From NCBI RefSeq assembly GCF_030704535.1, contig NC_081822.1, positions 4,579,001 through 4,643,000 on the forward strand: a DNA stretch of 64,000 nt. The letters run 5' to 3'. Position numbers and translations under genes: made by a program. The DNA comes from Vitis vinifera (taxonomy: Eukaryota; Streptophyta; Magnoliopsida; Vitales; Vitaceae). The notes under the pieces were generated by a model that was not told the origin of the DNA, made no database searches, and was given only the letters and a program-made list of their open reading frames with translations. Shown in pieces: positions 48,242 through 59,769 of this stretch (position 1 is its first letter; every line of letters starts with the position of its first letter).

Positions 48242-49779
48242 CTAGAGAAGAGCTTGGGTGATCATTTTGTCCAAGTTCGAGAAAGACGACCCATTGGGAC
48301 CTCTAGTGGCCTCTTCTGCTAGAGCCTTCCACTCCAAGGCCTTCTTCTTCAACTCTTTGCCTTTCTCTCCCTCCATCAACTCCTTCACAAGCCTTTCAAT
48401 TTCATCTCTCTTAACGTCGCTGTCTATCTCCATGCCTATGCCCCACTCAGTGCAACAGTAGCGGCAGTTGGTTTGCTGCTCTGCAAAAAAGGGCCAACAA
48501 ATCATAGGCACTCCAGCGCTCACACTTTCAATTGTGGAATTCCACCCGTTGTGAGTTAAGAAGCCGCCAACAGCCGGGTGACTGAGAACTTGCTCTTGAG
48601 GACACCAACCTGCTAACAGACCCCTCTCTTTCGTCTCTGCCACGAATTCTGGCGGAAGAATGGCCGCGTCACCGGACACAAGATCTGGCCTGATTATCCA
48701 TAAGAACGTCTGATTGCTATTCACCAGTCCCCAAGCAAACTCATTGAGTTGCTGCGATGTCATGACCGTGACGCTCCCGAAATTCACGTAAACAACAGAG
48801 TTGGGCTCTTTGGAGTCCAGCCACTCCAGACATTCCGGCTCTTCTTTCCACAGATTCGATTCCATCAACTTCAAATCGTTATCTTGGATCTGACTCATGA
48901 GTTTGTGCAGGGGACCGATGGTGTAGATTGGGGGAAACATCTGAGAAAGTGCATCCAAAACTTCATGCTCTAGAGCATCAAATGTATTGAAAATGAGGGC
49001 AGATGCCTTGCGAGCTCTTTCAGCCTCCCGCAATGGAAATTCCAGCATAATGTCATTTGGGTCCGTCGTTCGAATGAAGCTTGGGATATCCCTCAAACGG
49101 ATACCTTTCATACCCGGTATCCAATCAATAACGGTATCCAGATACCCATTTGTTAGGTAACTCTCATCTGCATTTCATAGAAAGGAGGGGAAAAAATATG
49201 AGAATCCGTATTGAGCTTAGCTTTGAAGTAATTAAATGCAAAGTTGGTCAGTATTTGATTCATTTGAATGATACCTTTGAGTGGAGCCAAACCCTTATCG
49301 ATAAGATTGCGATATTGCACGTAGCCCATGAAGCCGCAAGCACTAGTTGTCCAGAAAAGAACTTCAGGAACGCCAAGCTCTTGAGCAGCATCAAGAGTGA
49401 AGCTCATGGCGCCATCAGAAACTATGCAAGTGACTGGAGGGCCATCGTGGTTGAGGTTGGAAAGAAGGTCTCTAAAGGGAGGCAGGCAGTGTTTTGTGGT
49501 GGAGACACAGAGAGCGGGAGTGTCTTGGGTGGCATCAACATTGGAGGGAGGGAGACCATCGGGAATGGTCTTGAATTGGAAGGAGGGGATGCCTTTGAGG
49601 GAGTCTGGACCCCGAGATTTGAGCAGGCGGTTATGGTTGTACTCTGTGTTGACAAAGGTAATGTGGAACCCTCTGAAATGAAGGAACTTTGCTAGTTTTA
49701 GCATAGGGTTTATGTGGCCCTGTGCTGGGTACGGTATGCAAACTGCATGTGGCTTCTCAGCTGAGGCTAAGGAACCCAT
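48242..49779 (-). CDS. UGT5: UGT85A-like glucosyltransferase, two exons
   Basis: Intact, near-identical copy of UGT4. Exon 1 is 49,779-49,275 and exon 2 is 49,167-48,242, with a 107-bp GT-AG intron; 476 residues from [13 protein letters not shown]. The catalytic His, partner Asp and PSPG box (residues 356-399) are all as in UGT4. Differences are few (for example [12 protein letters not shown] for [18 protein letters not shown] for SITVMT, GPNGSS for GPKGSS), none at catalytic positions, so the enzymes probably share an acceptor. The promoter differs more than the protein: a segment of about 135-170 bp is tandemly doubled upstream, and a Mutator-like element lies 0.7 kb upstream of the start. 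Confidence 0.94.
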
Positions 49780-49853
49780 TCTCTCTTTCTCTCTCTCTCA
49801 CTTTCACTCTGCTCTCAATTGGTATATGCCCATGACATTGGAAGTAGCTTGGG

Positions 49854-49860
49854 TTTTATA
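49854..49860 (-). promoter_or_regulatory. TATA box of UGT5
   Basis: TATAAAA on the minus strand, 75 bp upstream of the start codon, identical in context to UGT4. Confidence 0.75.
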
Positions 49861-49879
49861 GCCCCAGGAGAGAGGGTCA

Positions 49880-50182
49880 AACACTTTACTTATATATATA
49901 TATATTAAAGTCAGAAGTCAAATAAATGCTGCAATATTAATATATGTACAGCTGTATCAGAGAGTAACTGAAGGTCAACTTGGCTCTCTCCTTTATCTAG
50001 GTTAACCCACCTGTCCTCCATACTTCACGGCAGGTGCCTAATGCTTTAAACACTTTACTTATATACAATATTAATATATGTACAGCTGTATCAGAGAGTA
50101 ACTGAAGGTCAAACTTGGCTCTCTCCTTTATCTAGGTTAACCCACCTGTCCTCCATACTTCACGGCAGGTGCCTAATGCTTT
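49880..50182. repeat. Tandem duplication in the UGT5 promoter
   Basis: Copy 1 (49,880-50,047) and copy 2 (50,048-50,182) both run from ACACTTTACTTATAT through CAATATTAATATATGTACAG and TAGGTTAACCCACCTGTCCT to GGTGCCTAATGCTTT. Copy 2 lacks about 30 bp near its start. UGT4 has a single copy (about 34,700-34,862). Confidence 0.88.
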
Positions 50183-50478
50183 TCATAGGAGATGTACAAC
50201 AAATTCAATATTTACACAATTATCAACTTTTTACTTTTAAGCAATCCAAGATTCCCAACGATATATGAATACCTATTTTTGTAATGCAGTAGGATCTTGA
50301 CAATCAATTACTCTAAAAACTCGTTTCAAGTTGTCGGATGTCCACACCTATATATTATTATTTATAGGTGTGCGAGTGGATGAGAAATCTATTATACATG
50401 ATGTTAATGGTTAAGTCGGACCCATTCAAACAAAAGATGAAATCGGTATATATAATGGAAACAAAGAGGTGCTAATCG

Positions 50479-51066
50479 GGACTTTTCTCAATAGTATAGT
50501 AATTTTAAAAAGTTATGCTTAAATTATTATAGTAGAAGAAGTTATTATAAATATATGGTAGTTTTTGCCACATAGGAGAGAGGAGAGAGGGTGAGAGAGA
50601 GGAGATAGGAGAGAGGAGAGAGGGTGAACGGATAAATTTTTTAATTCCATGAAAAAAAAAATTATATTTTTTTAAAAAAATATATATTCTTTTTAAAAAA
50701 TTCCTATTTATTCAAGGGAACTCGTCTCTTCAAGAGACGAGTTCCATGAAAAAAGACAAGGGAAAGACGAGTTACCAGGGAAAAAAATATATATATTTTT
50801 TTTAAATATATTTTTTATTTAAAAAAAATCCTAAATTAAATTTAAAAAAATTTCCTAAATGGAACTCGTCTCTTTGGGAAATTTTTTTTTTTTTTAAATA
50901 TATATATTTTTAAAAAAAAAATATTTTTTTTTACATGGGAACTCGTCTCTTGAAGAGACGAGTTCCCTTTAGGAATTTTGAGGATTTGTTTTTTTTTTTT
51001 AATATATATATTTAAAAAATATTTTTTGTTTTTTTACATGGGAAGAGACGAGTTCCCTTTGAAATT

Positions 51067-51110
<44 letters not shown>

Positions 51111-51939
51111 GATTTTTTTAAATAAAAAATATATTTTTACAAAAAAATATTTTTTTTCCCTAAAGGAACTCGTCTCTTTTTAATTTAGGATTTTTTTTAA
51201 ATAAAAAATATATTTAAAAAATATATATATATTTTCCCATGGGAACTCGTCTCTTCAAGAGACGACTTCCCTTTACGAAATTTTTTTTTTTTAAAAAAAA
51301 TATTTTTTTTACATGGGAACTCGTCTCTTGAGGAGACGAGTTCCCTTTAGGAATTTTGAGGAATTATTATTATTATTTTTTTTTAATATATATATATATA
51401 TATTTTTACATGGGAACTCGTCTCTTGAAGAGACGAGTTCCTTTAGGATTTATTTATTTATTTTTTTTTAATTTGGGATTTTTTTAAAATAAAAAATATA
51501 TTTAAAAAAAAATATTTTTTTCAAGAGACGAGTTCCCTTTAGGAATTTTTTTTTTTAAATATATATATTTTTTTAAAAAAAAAATTTTACATGGGAACTC
51601 GTCTCTTGAAGAGACGAGTTCCCTTGAGGAATTGTTGTTGTTTTTTTTTTTTTTTTGGGATTTTTTTAAATAAAAAAAATATTTTTTTTCCCAAAGGGAA
51701 CTCGTCTCTTGAGTTCCTTTAGGAATTTTTTTTTTTTTTAATTTGGGATTTTTTTTAAATAAAAACTATATTTAAAAAAAAAATATTTTTTTTCCCATGG
51801 GAACTCGTCTCTTCAGACGAGTTCCTTTAGGAAATTTTTTTTTTTTTTAGATATATATATTTAAAAAAAAAATATTTTTTTTTACATGGGAACTCGTCTC
51901 TTCAAGAGACGAGTTCCCTTTAGGAATTTTGAGGAATTG

Positions 51940-51971
<32 letters not shown>

Positions 51972-53013
51972 TATTTAAAAAAAAAAAAATTTACATGGGA
52001 ACTCGTCTCTTGAAGAGACGAGTTCCCTTTGGAATTGTTTTTTTTTTTTTTTATTCAGGATTTTTTTAAATAAAAAATATATTTAAAAAAAAAATATTTT
52101 TTTTCCTAAAGGGAATTTTTTTTTCTTTTTTTTAATTTGGGATTTTTTTTCCCATGGAACTCGTCTCTTCAGACGAGTTCCTTTAGGGAATTTTTTTTTT
52201 TTTTAAATATATATATATTTTTTTTAAATATATATATATTTTTTAAAAAAAATATTTTTTTTACATGGAAACTCGTCTTTTGAAGAGACGAGTTCCCTTT
52301 AGGAATTTTTTTTTTTTTTTTAAATTGGGATTGTTTTTAAATAAAAAATATATTTTTTTTTTTTAAAAAAAAAATTTTCCCATGGGAACTCATCTCTTGA
52401 AGAGACGAGTTCCCTTTAGGAAATTATTTATTTATTTATTTAATTTGGGATTTTTTTTAAATAAAATATATATTTAAAAAAAAAATATTTTTTTTCCCAT
52501 GGGAACTCGTCTATTCAAGAGACGAGTTTCCTTTAGTTCCAAATTGTTTTTTTTTTTTAATTTGTGAATTTTTTTTTTAAAATATATATTTTTTGTAATG
52601 GGAACTCGTCTCTTGAAGAGACAAGTTTCCTTGAAGAATTGTCTTTTTTTTTTTTTTTTTTAATTTGAGAATTTTTTTAAAAATATATATATATTTTTTT
52701 TCATGGAACTCGTCTCTTGAAGAGACGAGTTCCCTAATGGGGAATTTTCTTTAAAAAATATATATTTTTTGTTTCATGGAACTCGTCTCTTGAAGAGACG
52801 AGTTCCCTTTTTAAAAAAAATTTATCCGTTCACCCTCTCTCCTCTCTCCTATCTCCTCTCTCCTTTCTCTCACCCTCTCTCCTCTCTCCTCTCTCCTATC
52901 TCCTTTCTCCTCTCTCCTATGTGGCAAAAACTACCATATATTTGTAATAACTTCTTCTACTACAATAATTTAAGCATAACTTTTTTAAATTACTGTACTA
53001 TTGAGAAAAGTCC
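50479..53013. mobile_element. Non-autonomous Mutator-like element with hairpin array
   Basis: Long terminal inverted repeats of about 160-190 bp pair 50,479-50,642 with about 52,815-53,013: GGACTTTTCTCAATAGTA, then TATATGGTAGTTTTTGCCAC, then a GGAGAGAGG-type purine tract and GTGAACGGATAAATTTTTT. Both sides carry GTGCTAATCG (50,469-50,478 and 53,014-53,023). Unit A has the single, uninterrupted site at 35,604-35,613. A 9-10-bp duplication with long TIRs points to the Mutator superfamily. No transposase is present. The interior is the hairpin array described separately. Confidence 0.92.
50715..52805. repeat. Array of about 22 hairpins (CTCGTCTCTT/AAGAGACGAG)
   Basis: The unit is a near-perfect hairpin, arms GGGAACTCGTCTCTT and AAGAGACGAGTTCCC with a loop of zero to one base (G or C). 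It is usually preceded by TTTTACATG or TTTCCCATG, and followed by TTTAGGAATTTT and a spacer of T-runs, TATATATA and A-runs. Clear full units lie near 50,718, 50,938, 51,238, 51,314, 51,410, 51,590, 51,887, 51,994, 52,264, 52,380, 52,497, 52,596, 52,702 and 52,775. Shortened or half units lie near 50,769, 50,861, 51,041, 51,162, 51,522, 51,698, 51,798 and 52,152. Spacing is mostly 70-125 bp. The GC of the element is almost confined to the arms. Confidence 0.93.
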
Positions 53014-53315
53014 GTGCTAATCGCTATGAATTGAAGACAAAATGCATCCACCCCATTCAGAAATGTTGACCATAAGATGAAATAAAATATTTAGAGAAGA
53101 TAGATTAAGGGCGGTGACAAGATTGAGGGGCTTAAAAGACATGTCACTGAGTGATGCTAAGGGCGACCGAAAAAAAGAAATCTTATCCCTGTGAGAGATT
53201 CCTTGGGCGGTCTGAATGTTTTTGCTGGCTTCCTTTGCCATTCTTTCACGTACCTTATGTTCGCATTCCTGGAAAGACAACTCCCATCTTCATTCTTTCT
53301 TTTCATGCAATCATT

Positions 53316-53393
53316 ATGAAGACCACAAACTTCAGTATTGTACGGCTCTATTTGGGTCTATATTTTCTGGTCATTTTCTTGATCCTTCCGTGA
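53316..53393 (+). CDS. Possible small signal-peptide-like ORF (uncertain)
   Basis: A 25-codon frame reads like a secretory leader (MKTTNFSIVRLYLGLYFLVI then FLILP). The stop overlaps a GT donor-like CTTCC|GTGAAC, so it could be the first exon of a small secreted peptide. The unit A counterpart (about 36,560-36,645) has ACG in place of ATG. I see no second exon and no family match; it may be chance. Confidence 0.15.
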   Translation: MKTTNFSIVRLYLGLYFLVIFLILP

Positions 53394-53873
53394 ACCATTG
53401 GAACGCCATGGAGCTTAACTTCTTGTTTTTTTAATATAATATAATAAGGAAAAGTGTGACAACCTCTAAAACATGAACATCAAATGCAGGTAAGTTAAGA
53501 CATAGGACACGAAAGCCACAGGAAAATGACATTAGATGAAATATTTCTCAATTTGGAAAGCGGATTATACAATCTTTTCCATAGTTTGAGGCTAAAGATA
53601 TTTTGAGCTTTAACCCTCGCAATTGTTTTGATCACATTTAAGAAAATTAATTCGATATGCTGATCTAATTCAAATCTTCAATATTGTACCAACTTATACT
53701 GTAATTAAGTATTTTTTTCTTTCTTTCTTTAGAATTTTCCCTAAACCAAACACAACCTTAGCTATTTGTAATTCTACAAACCTAAAAGAGTTGAGAATCT
53801 AAGCATGAGGTTTTTTTTTTTTTTTTCTCTTTAAGAAATAGAAAATCTAGTGGAATAAGTGGCGATTTTGTAC

Positions 53874-55690
53874 CCTCATATGAAATGGACCTTGTTAGAG
53901 TTTGGGATGAAAACACGTCAATCCCATTCCAGGCCCACCTCATCGCATTGGCTAAAGAGGTTACAGGGAACCAAGTGGGGGTGACCTTAGATGGGCCAAG
54001 TTCAGCCCAAGGTTGATTTGCCCTAAAATCACAAGACCAGGGCCCGATCAACGCAGTTGTAGATTTCACAACAGCGATTATCTTTAAGTATTTGATATTA
54101 TATAATGGAAAATTTTCTAATTTACAAAATGATCATGCGTGATTTTACTAAAAAATAGATTGGAATTTGGGCATGATCTTGGTTCAATGTATCAAGGAGA
54201 TTTTCCCCTTTTTCAATGATCATGTAGATTGCTGTTTTCAGTCAACAAATACGGATTACTAAAAAACTTTAAAACTAAAAAATATAAAAATAAAATATTA
54301 GATTTCACTTTGCTAAATCACACTAATTAAAAATATAAATTCAAGAAATAATTGAAAATACGATGAGAGTAAATATTTAATTTTGTTATTTTTAAGTTTT
54401 TTGTTTTAATTGTATTTAATTTTTCAACTATTTTAGTTTTAATTGTTATATTTATTTTTAAAATTTCTTATTTTATTGTTTATGTCAACTAACAAATTTT
54501 TTATTTAATTTATTTTTTAAAAAATAAGAAGATGAATGGATTTATTTATTACAAGATATAAAATCAAGATATTTTTTTAAAATTAGGATTTATATAATAC
54601 AAGATAATTTTTAGAATTTCAAACAGATTTGAAAATCTATTCATATTAAAGTTATTTGCCCATAAATACATCTCCATAACTTCAAAAGAGTTGGAGATCT
54701 AAATTTATTTAGAGTGAGTTCATTTAAAAGAAAGCTTAAATAGCCACAAGCATTCAGGGGTTATTGCGCCGCTTGCAAACATGGATCATGTTGTCAAAGG
54801 TTGTTGCATTGTATTATAGACATGGTATAGGAAGAGTATAAATAATTTTTTTTATATTATATTTTTGGGAAGAATCCTGTAAATTTATTTTATTTTATTT
54901 TATTAGTTTTATATTTTTGGGAAGAATCCTATTGAGATTGTGCTAATGGAGTCTCATTCCTTATATAAGTAAAATCCCCTTCCACTTTGAGTCTGTTCTG
55001 ATTACAAGTAGAGTCTCATTGGGAGTGTACAGGTCACCCCTCACTCTCTAAATATGAATACCAATTTTTCAAGATAATTTTTTAGAGAGTCTTTTCATAC
55101 ATCTATTTGGAGGAATTTTTTTTCAAAACTCGAGCCGTACATCTCGTTTATGCAAGATCTAACTGTTGAATTACACCGAGTTCGTCTTTGAGGATGGTGA
55201 ATCTATTTCAAGAATAGTATTTGTCACGCCTCAACCTAAGTTTTTCTTTTTATTAATTTTGTTCTTATTTGTGTCTTTTGCACTAATCATTTGTTTCCAT
55301 ACCTTTAAATCTAACACATGGATCAAGTTGTAAATTAATAAACATGCATCACGTTGTAAGAGGTTGTTGCATTGCATTACATATATTCATCAAATTATAG
55401 GTATTAAAAGTGTCATGTAGATGTGTATAAATTTAACTTTGATATATATACAAAATTTATTTCCAAAATACTTTCCAAAAAGTTTTTTTAAACACGTCTG
55501 ATTTGAATATTAATATTCAAAGAATAGACTTTGAAGGAGGTTTGAGTTTCATGAAGGAAAAGAAAAACACTTTCCAAAAATTCTTTTATAAGCACGTGTC
55601 ATTTGAATATTAATATTCAAAGAATAGACTTTGAAGGAGCTTTGGGTTTCATGAAGGAAAAAAATGATGTTGGAGAGAAGACCGCTTCTA
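53874..55690. other. 1.8-kb segment present in unit B only
   Basis: Between shared GGCGATTTTGTACC (ends 53,873) and ACCAGGTGTGCAAAATC (from about 55,697) lies sequence missing from unit A, where the two flanks are joined at about 47,474-47,480. The ACC/TACC at both joints suggests deletion through microhomology in unit A, though insertion in B is possible. It holds a tandem duplication at 55,470-55,665 and, at about 54,930-55,300, a stretch that resembles a retroelement LTR/leader (uncertain). No gene. Confidence 0.6.
55470..55665. repeat. Tandem duplication, two units of about 95 bp
   Basis: Both units run from TTTCCAAAAA through CATTTGAATATTAATATTCA-type sequence, AAGAATAGACTTTGAAGGAG and TTTCATGAAGGAAAA, with only a few differences between copies. 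Confidence 0.88.
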
Positions 55691-56210
55691 ATACCACCAG
55701 GTGTGCAAAATCTTTCCAAATATACAAATTTGAAAATAAATTTATTTTTATTAATTTAAAATTTTGAGAATACGATCCTTATTTTATCTTCTAATTTATT
55801 TAATAATTAATATCTAACAATTAATTAAGCTTAGGCTTTGATTTGGGCATATGACACATGTCATGATCCTATTTAAACACACAGATGATATGTCATAATT
55901 AGTAACAGAAGGAATTTAAAGAATTTCAATATGTTAATAAATGAACAAAATTTTAAATTTCTTATCTTTTAAAAAAAAATTGCTTTATTTAGTTTCTTTT
56001 GAATGGACTCTATATGACAATTATTTTTAGTGGAATATTTATCTTGGATTTTATAGAACAAAATTTAAAATGTTTAATTGATAATATAGGATCATAGTTG
56101 AAACAATAAAATTTATTTATCACTTAAAAGAATTAATTAAATAGATTTAATAGAATAATAAAAAAATTTGTTAGGAATATTTGAATTTGAAAAACCTTTA
56201 AAGATCCAAA

Positions 56211-56769
56211 ATTTTGTATAACAAGAATTTAAAAGATTTAATTGGCAATTAAGAATCCTAATGGCAAAAGGATTTGAGCAAACAAAATTTATTGGCAATT
56301 TTTTTTATAAAAAAAAGCTGATATATTTAATTTAATATTTATAAATTCAAGTATTAATAATATTTGAATTAAAAAACATAAAAACAAAAAAAAAACAAAA
56401 CAAAACAAAACAAAACTAAACTGGAAGACTTATATTTTGAAGGGTTTATGTTGATTGGCTTTCAAACACCACAAAAGTTTTAATTTGAATCTTGCAGATT
56501 TTTGTGTAGAGCAAATTAAAATTTTGATTGGTCGTTTAAATTTCAAGTGTCACAAAAAAGTTTTGCTTTAATTTATGTAAGTGGCGCCGAATTTATTTTA
56601 TTTTATTATTTTTTGCTATTCAAAAATGAGTGATGTTAGAAATATGTTTATAAATAAAGTAAAGAATTAAATAGGAGACTTCAATCAATGAAACTACATC
56701 TTTTAAAGTTATTTCATAAATCTATTTCTTTATTTTCTTCTTTTTTTCATTATTTTCTTTTCTATTATC
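56211..56769. other. AT-rich spacer
   Basis: Follows the end of unit B. It has an (AAAAC)n-like run at about 56,375-56,416. No gene recognised. Confidence 0.45.
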
Positions 56770-59750
56770 AACCGTATAAAAAGTATATGATAAACCTACA
56801 CTTTTATCTTTTATTTTATTTATATGTAATAAAATTATACTTTAATTTTATGGTAACTTTGATTTTATATTTTATTTATATATGATAAAATTATACTTTG
56901 ATTTTATATTTTATTTATTTTATTGAAGCGCATAAACATACGTGGATATCAATTAGAAAATATGTTTTTCTTTCTAGTAAAAAATTATTTAAAAAATATC
57001 ATAATTAGATATTATGAAAAATAAGTGCAATCCTCATAACTGAAAGTTATGAGATAAATAACAAAATTACAAGTATACAGTATGCATATGACTTTTAATT
57101 ACTTTTTAATTATATTGTATAATTGGAAGTCAACAATATTGTGTAGGTAGAAGCTATAGAATGAAATAGTTCATAACCTAAAACTATGTATAAATTTACA
57201 CAATGAATTCATAACATGAAGTTATGTACAAATTTGCTCAATAAATAGTTCATAACCTGAAATTATATATAAATTTATATATTTTTTTTATTCTGACAAA
57301 ATAATTTGAAGTTATAAAAAATATTAATTTTTAATTTCTATTTTGTATTCATACACTTTTATCATATTTGTAATTAACAACAAAACATAGCAAAATCTTA
57401 TATCATTATATTTTTAGACATTATTTATTTGATAAAATATTGTTAAATAATTTTATTAATTTGTTTATATTTTATTTCAATAAATTGAAATATTTTCTCA
57501 TTAAATTATTGCATATATAGTTTTCAAAAAATGTCAAGCTTGACAAAGCTTAGGTTTGTTGTCCTTGATATTTTAAGGCAAAAACTACTTATCATAAGTT
57601 CTAGATACTAAAATTCACCTAAATGTAATGAATCTTGGAAATATTACTAAAAAGGAAAATGACACATCCTTGCATAATTGTACCAAAGCTTTAATATTCC
57701 TTGTCATCACATTAACGAAGGATTAAAAGATGAATACCTTATGGTAAAAATTCCTTTCATCATTTGGAATAATCTAAGTGAACGATATGACCACCAAAAA
57801 ATTACAATCCTTCCAAAAGCATGTTATGATGGGATGTACTTGAGATTATAAGATTTCATGTTTTTTAGTGGCTACAACTTAGTTTTATTCAAAATTAGCT
57901 CACAATTAAAATTATGTGGAGAGAAAGTCATTGAAGAAGATATGCTTAAAAAGACATTTACGACTTTTCATGTTGTGAATGTACTCCTATAGTAGCAATA
58001 ATGAGAGCGTCGTTTCATTAAATATTCAAAATTGATTTAATGTTTTCTTATGGTTGAACAAAATAATGAGCTTTTACTGAAAAACCATCAATCTCGTCCT
58101 ATTGGATCTGTGTCATTACCTAAAGCTAATGTCCCATATGTCCAAACTTCTGAACATGGACAAGAACGTGGATATGGATAAGGTTGAGGTAGAGGATGTG
58201 GTCGCGATTGAGGTCCTAGTAAATACAATCCATCACATTGAGTTATAGGTTTTTTTTTTTTTTTAGAATCAATCATTTTAATTGATGTATTAGTGGACCT
58301 TTAGGTTATAGTTTGGACAAATGTGTCATTGGCTTCAAGCAATGACACGGTCCCAACATGATGAAATTAATGGTTTTTCGGTAAAAGTTCCCTATTTTGT
58401 TCAATCATAAGAAGACATGAAATTAATTCTAAATATTTGGTGAAACAACGCTCTTAATATTGTTGCTGCATGAGCACATTTGAGGCATGAAAAGTCGTAA
58501 ATGTCTTTTCAAGTATATCTTTTTTAGTGAGTTTTTCTTCACATAATTTTAATTGTGAGCTAATTTTGAATAAAGTCAAGTTGTAATCATTAACAAACTT
58601 GAAATCTTATAATTTCAAGTGCATTCGATCATAGCATACTTTTTAAAGGATTACAGTCTTTTGGTGATCATATTGTTCCTCCAAATTATTCCAAATGATG
58701 AAAGGATCCTTGATCACAAGGTATTCACCTTTTAATCCTTTATCAATGGGATGACAAAGAAATATTAAAGTTTTTACGCAATCCTACAAGGATGCGTCAT
58801 TTCCTTTTTTTTAATAGTGTTTCTAAGATTCATTACATCTAGATGAATTTTAGCATTCATAACCTTTTAATCCTTTATCAATGGGATGGTGAAGGAATAT
58901 TAAAGTTTTGACATGATCGTGTAAGAATGCGTCATTTCCTTTTTTAATAGTATTTCCAAGATTCATTACATCTTGATGAATTTTAGTATTCATAACCCAA
59001 GATAAATAGTTTTTGCCAGAAATATTGAGGGTAACAAATTCAAGCTTTGCCAATTTTGACATTTTCTAAAAACTATATATGCAATAATTTAATTAGAAAA
59101 TATTTCAATTTATCAAAATAAAATGTAAAAAAATTAATAAAATTATTTAACAATATTTCATTAAGTAAATAGTGTCTAAAAATATAATGATCTAAAATCC
59201 TGCTATATTTTGTTGTCAATTATAAATATGGTCAAAATACGTGAATACGAAATAGAATTTAAAAACTAATTTTTTTTTATAACTGCAAGCTATGTTTATT
59301 TTGTTAGAATAAAAAAATGTACAATTTATAAATAGCTTCAAATTATGAACTATTCATTATGCAAATTTGCACATACCTTAAGGTTATAATCTATTCATTC
59401 TATAGCTTTTAACCATATAATGTTGTTTTATATAACTTTCAATTATAAAGTATAATTAAAAAGAAATTAGGAATCATATGTATAACTTCTTACTATATAT
59501 TTGTAATGATGTAATTTACCCCATAACTTCTACTTATGAGGATTATATATATTTTTTATATATAACTTCAAGTTATGATCTTTTTTCATAATTTTTTACT
59601 AAAAAAAAAACATATTTTCAAAATAATATCTGCATATGTTTATGTATTTATATACGATAAGCAAAATAGAAAATCAAAGTATAATTTTATCACATATAAA
59701 TAAAATAGAAAATAAAAGTATAGGTTCATCACATACCTTTCATGTGAGAA
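56770..59750. mobile_element. Inverted pair of copia-type gag fossils, 1.4-kb arms
   Basis: The left arm (about 56,770-58,180, plus strand) and right arm (about 58,310-59,750, minus strand) are diverged reverse complements. Matching landmarks include the gag start (plus strand near 57,531; minus strand ending near 59,062, reading MSKLAKLEFVTLNISGKNYL), the ACGACTTTTCATG block, the GAACAAAAT...AAAACCAT block near the centre, and the AT-rich leader with CTTCAAGTTATGA-type motifs. The gag start and a basic RG-rich stretch before the zinc knuckle are typical of copia elements. Both arms are heavily decayed with many breaks; the element is old. Confidence 0.7.
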
Positions 59751-59769
59751 AAAAGTTTTTCTGGCAGCA

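Larger units (their letters stand above)
47998..56210. repeat. Tandem duplication unit B (carries UGT5)
   Basis: Head-to-tail copy of unit A. It starts TGAAATATTC at 47,998, continues through UGT5, is interrupted by the Mutator-like element (50,479-53,013), passes the uninterrupted retroelement target site at about 53,485-53,505 (GTAAGTTAAGACATAGGACA), and ends near 56,210, where AAAGATCCAAA matches the end of unit A at 47,990. A 1.8-kb piece (53,874-55,690) is present here and absent from unit A. Confidence 0.88.

Noticed and set aside
50579-52920. CRISPR-like spaced repeats
   Set aside because: Spacing is irregular, spacers are low-complexity A/T, repeats are palindromic, and the context is a plant nuclear transposon.
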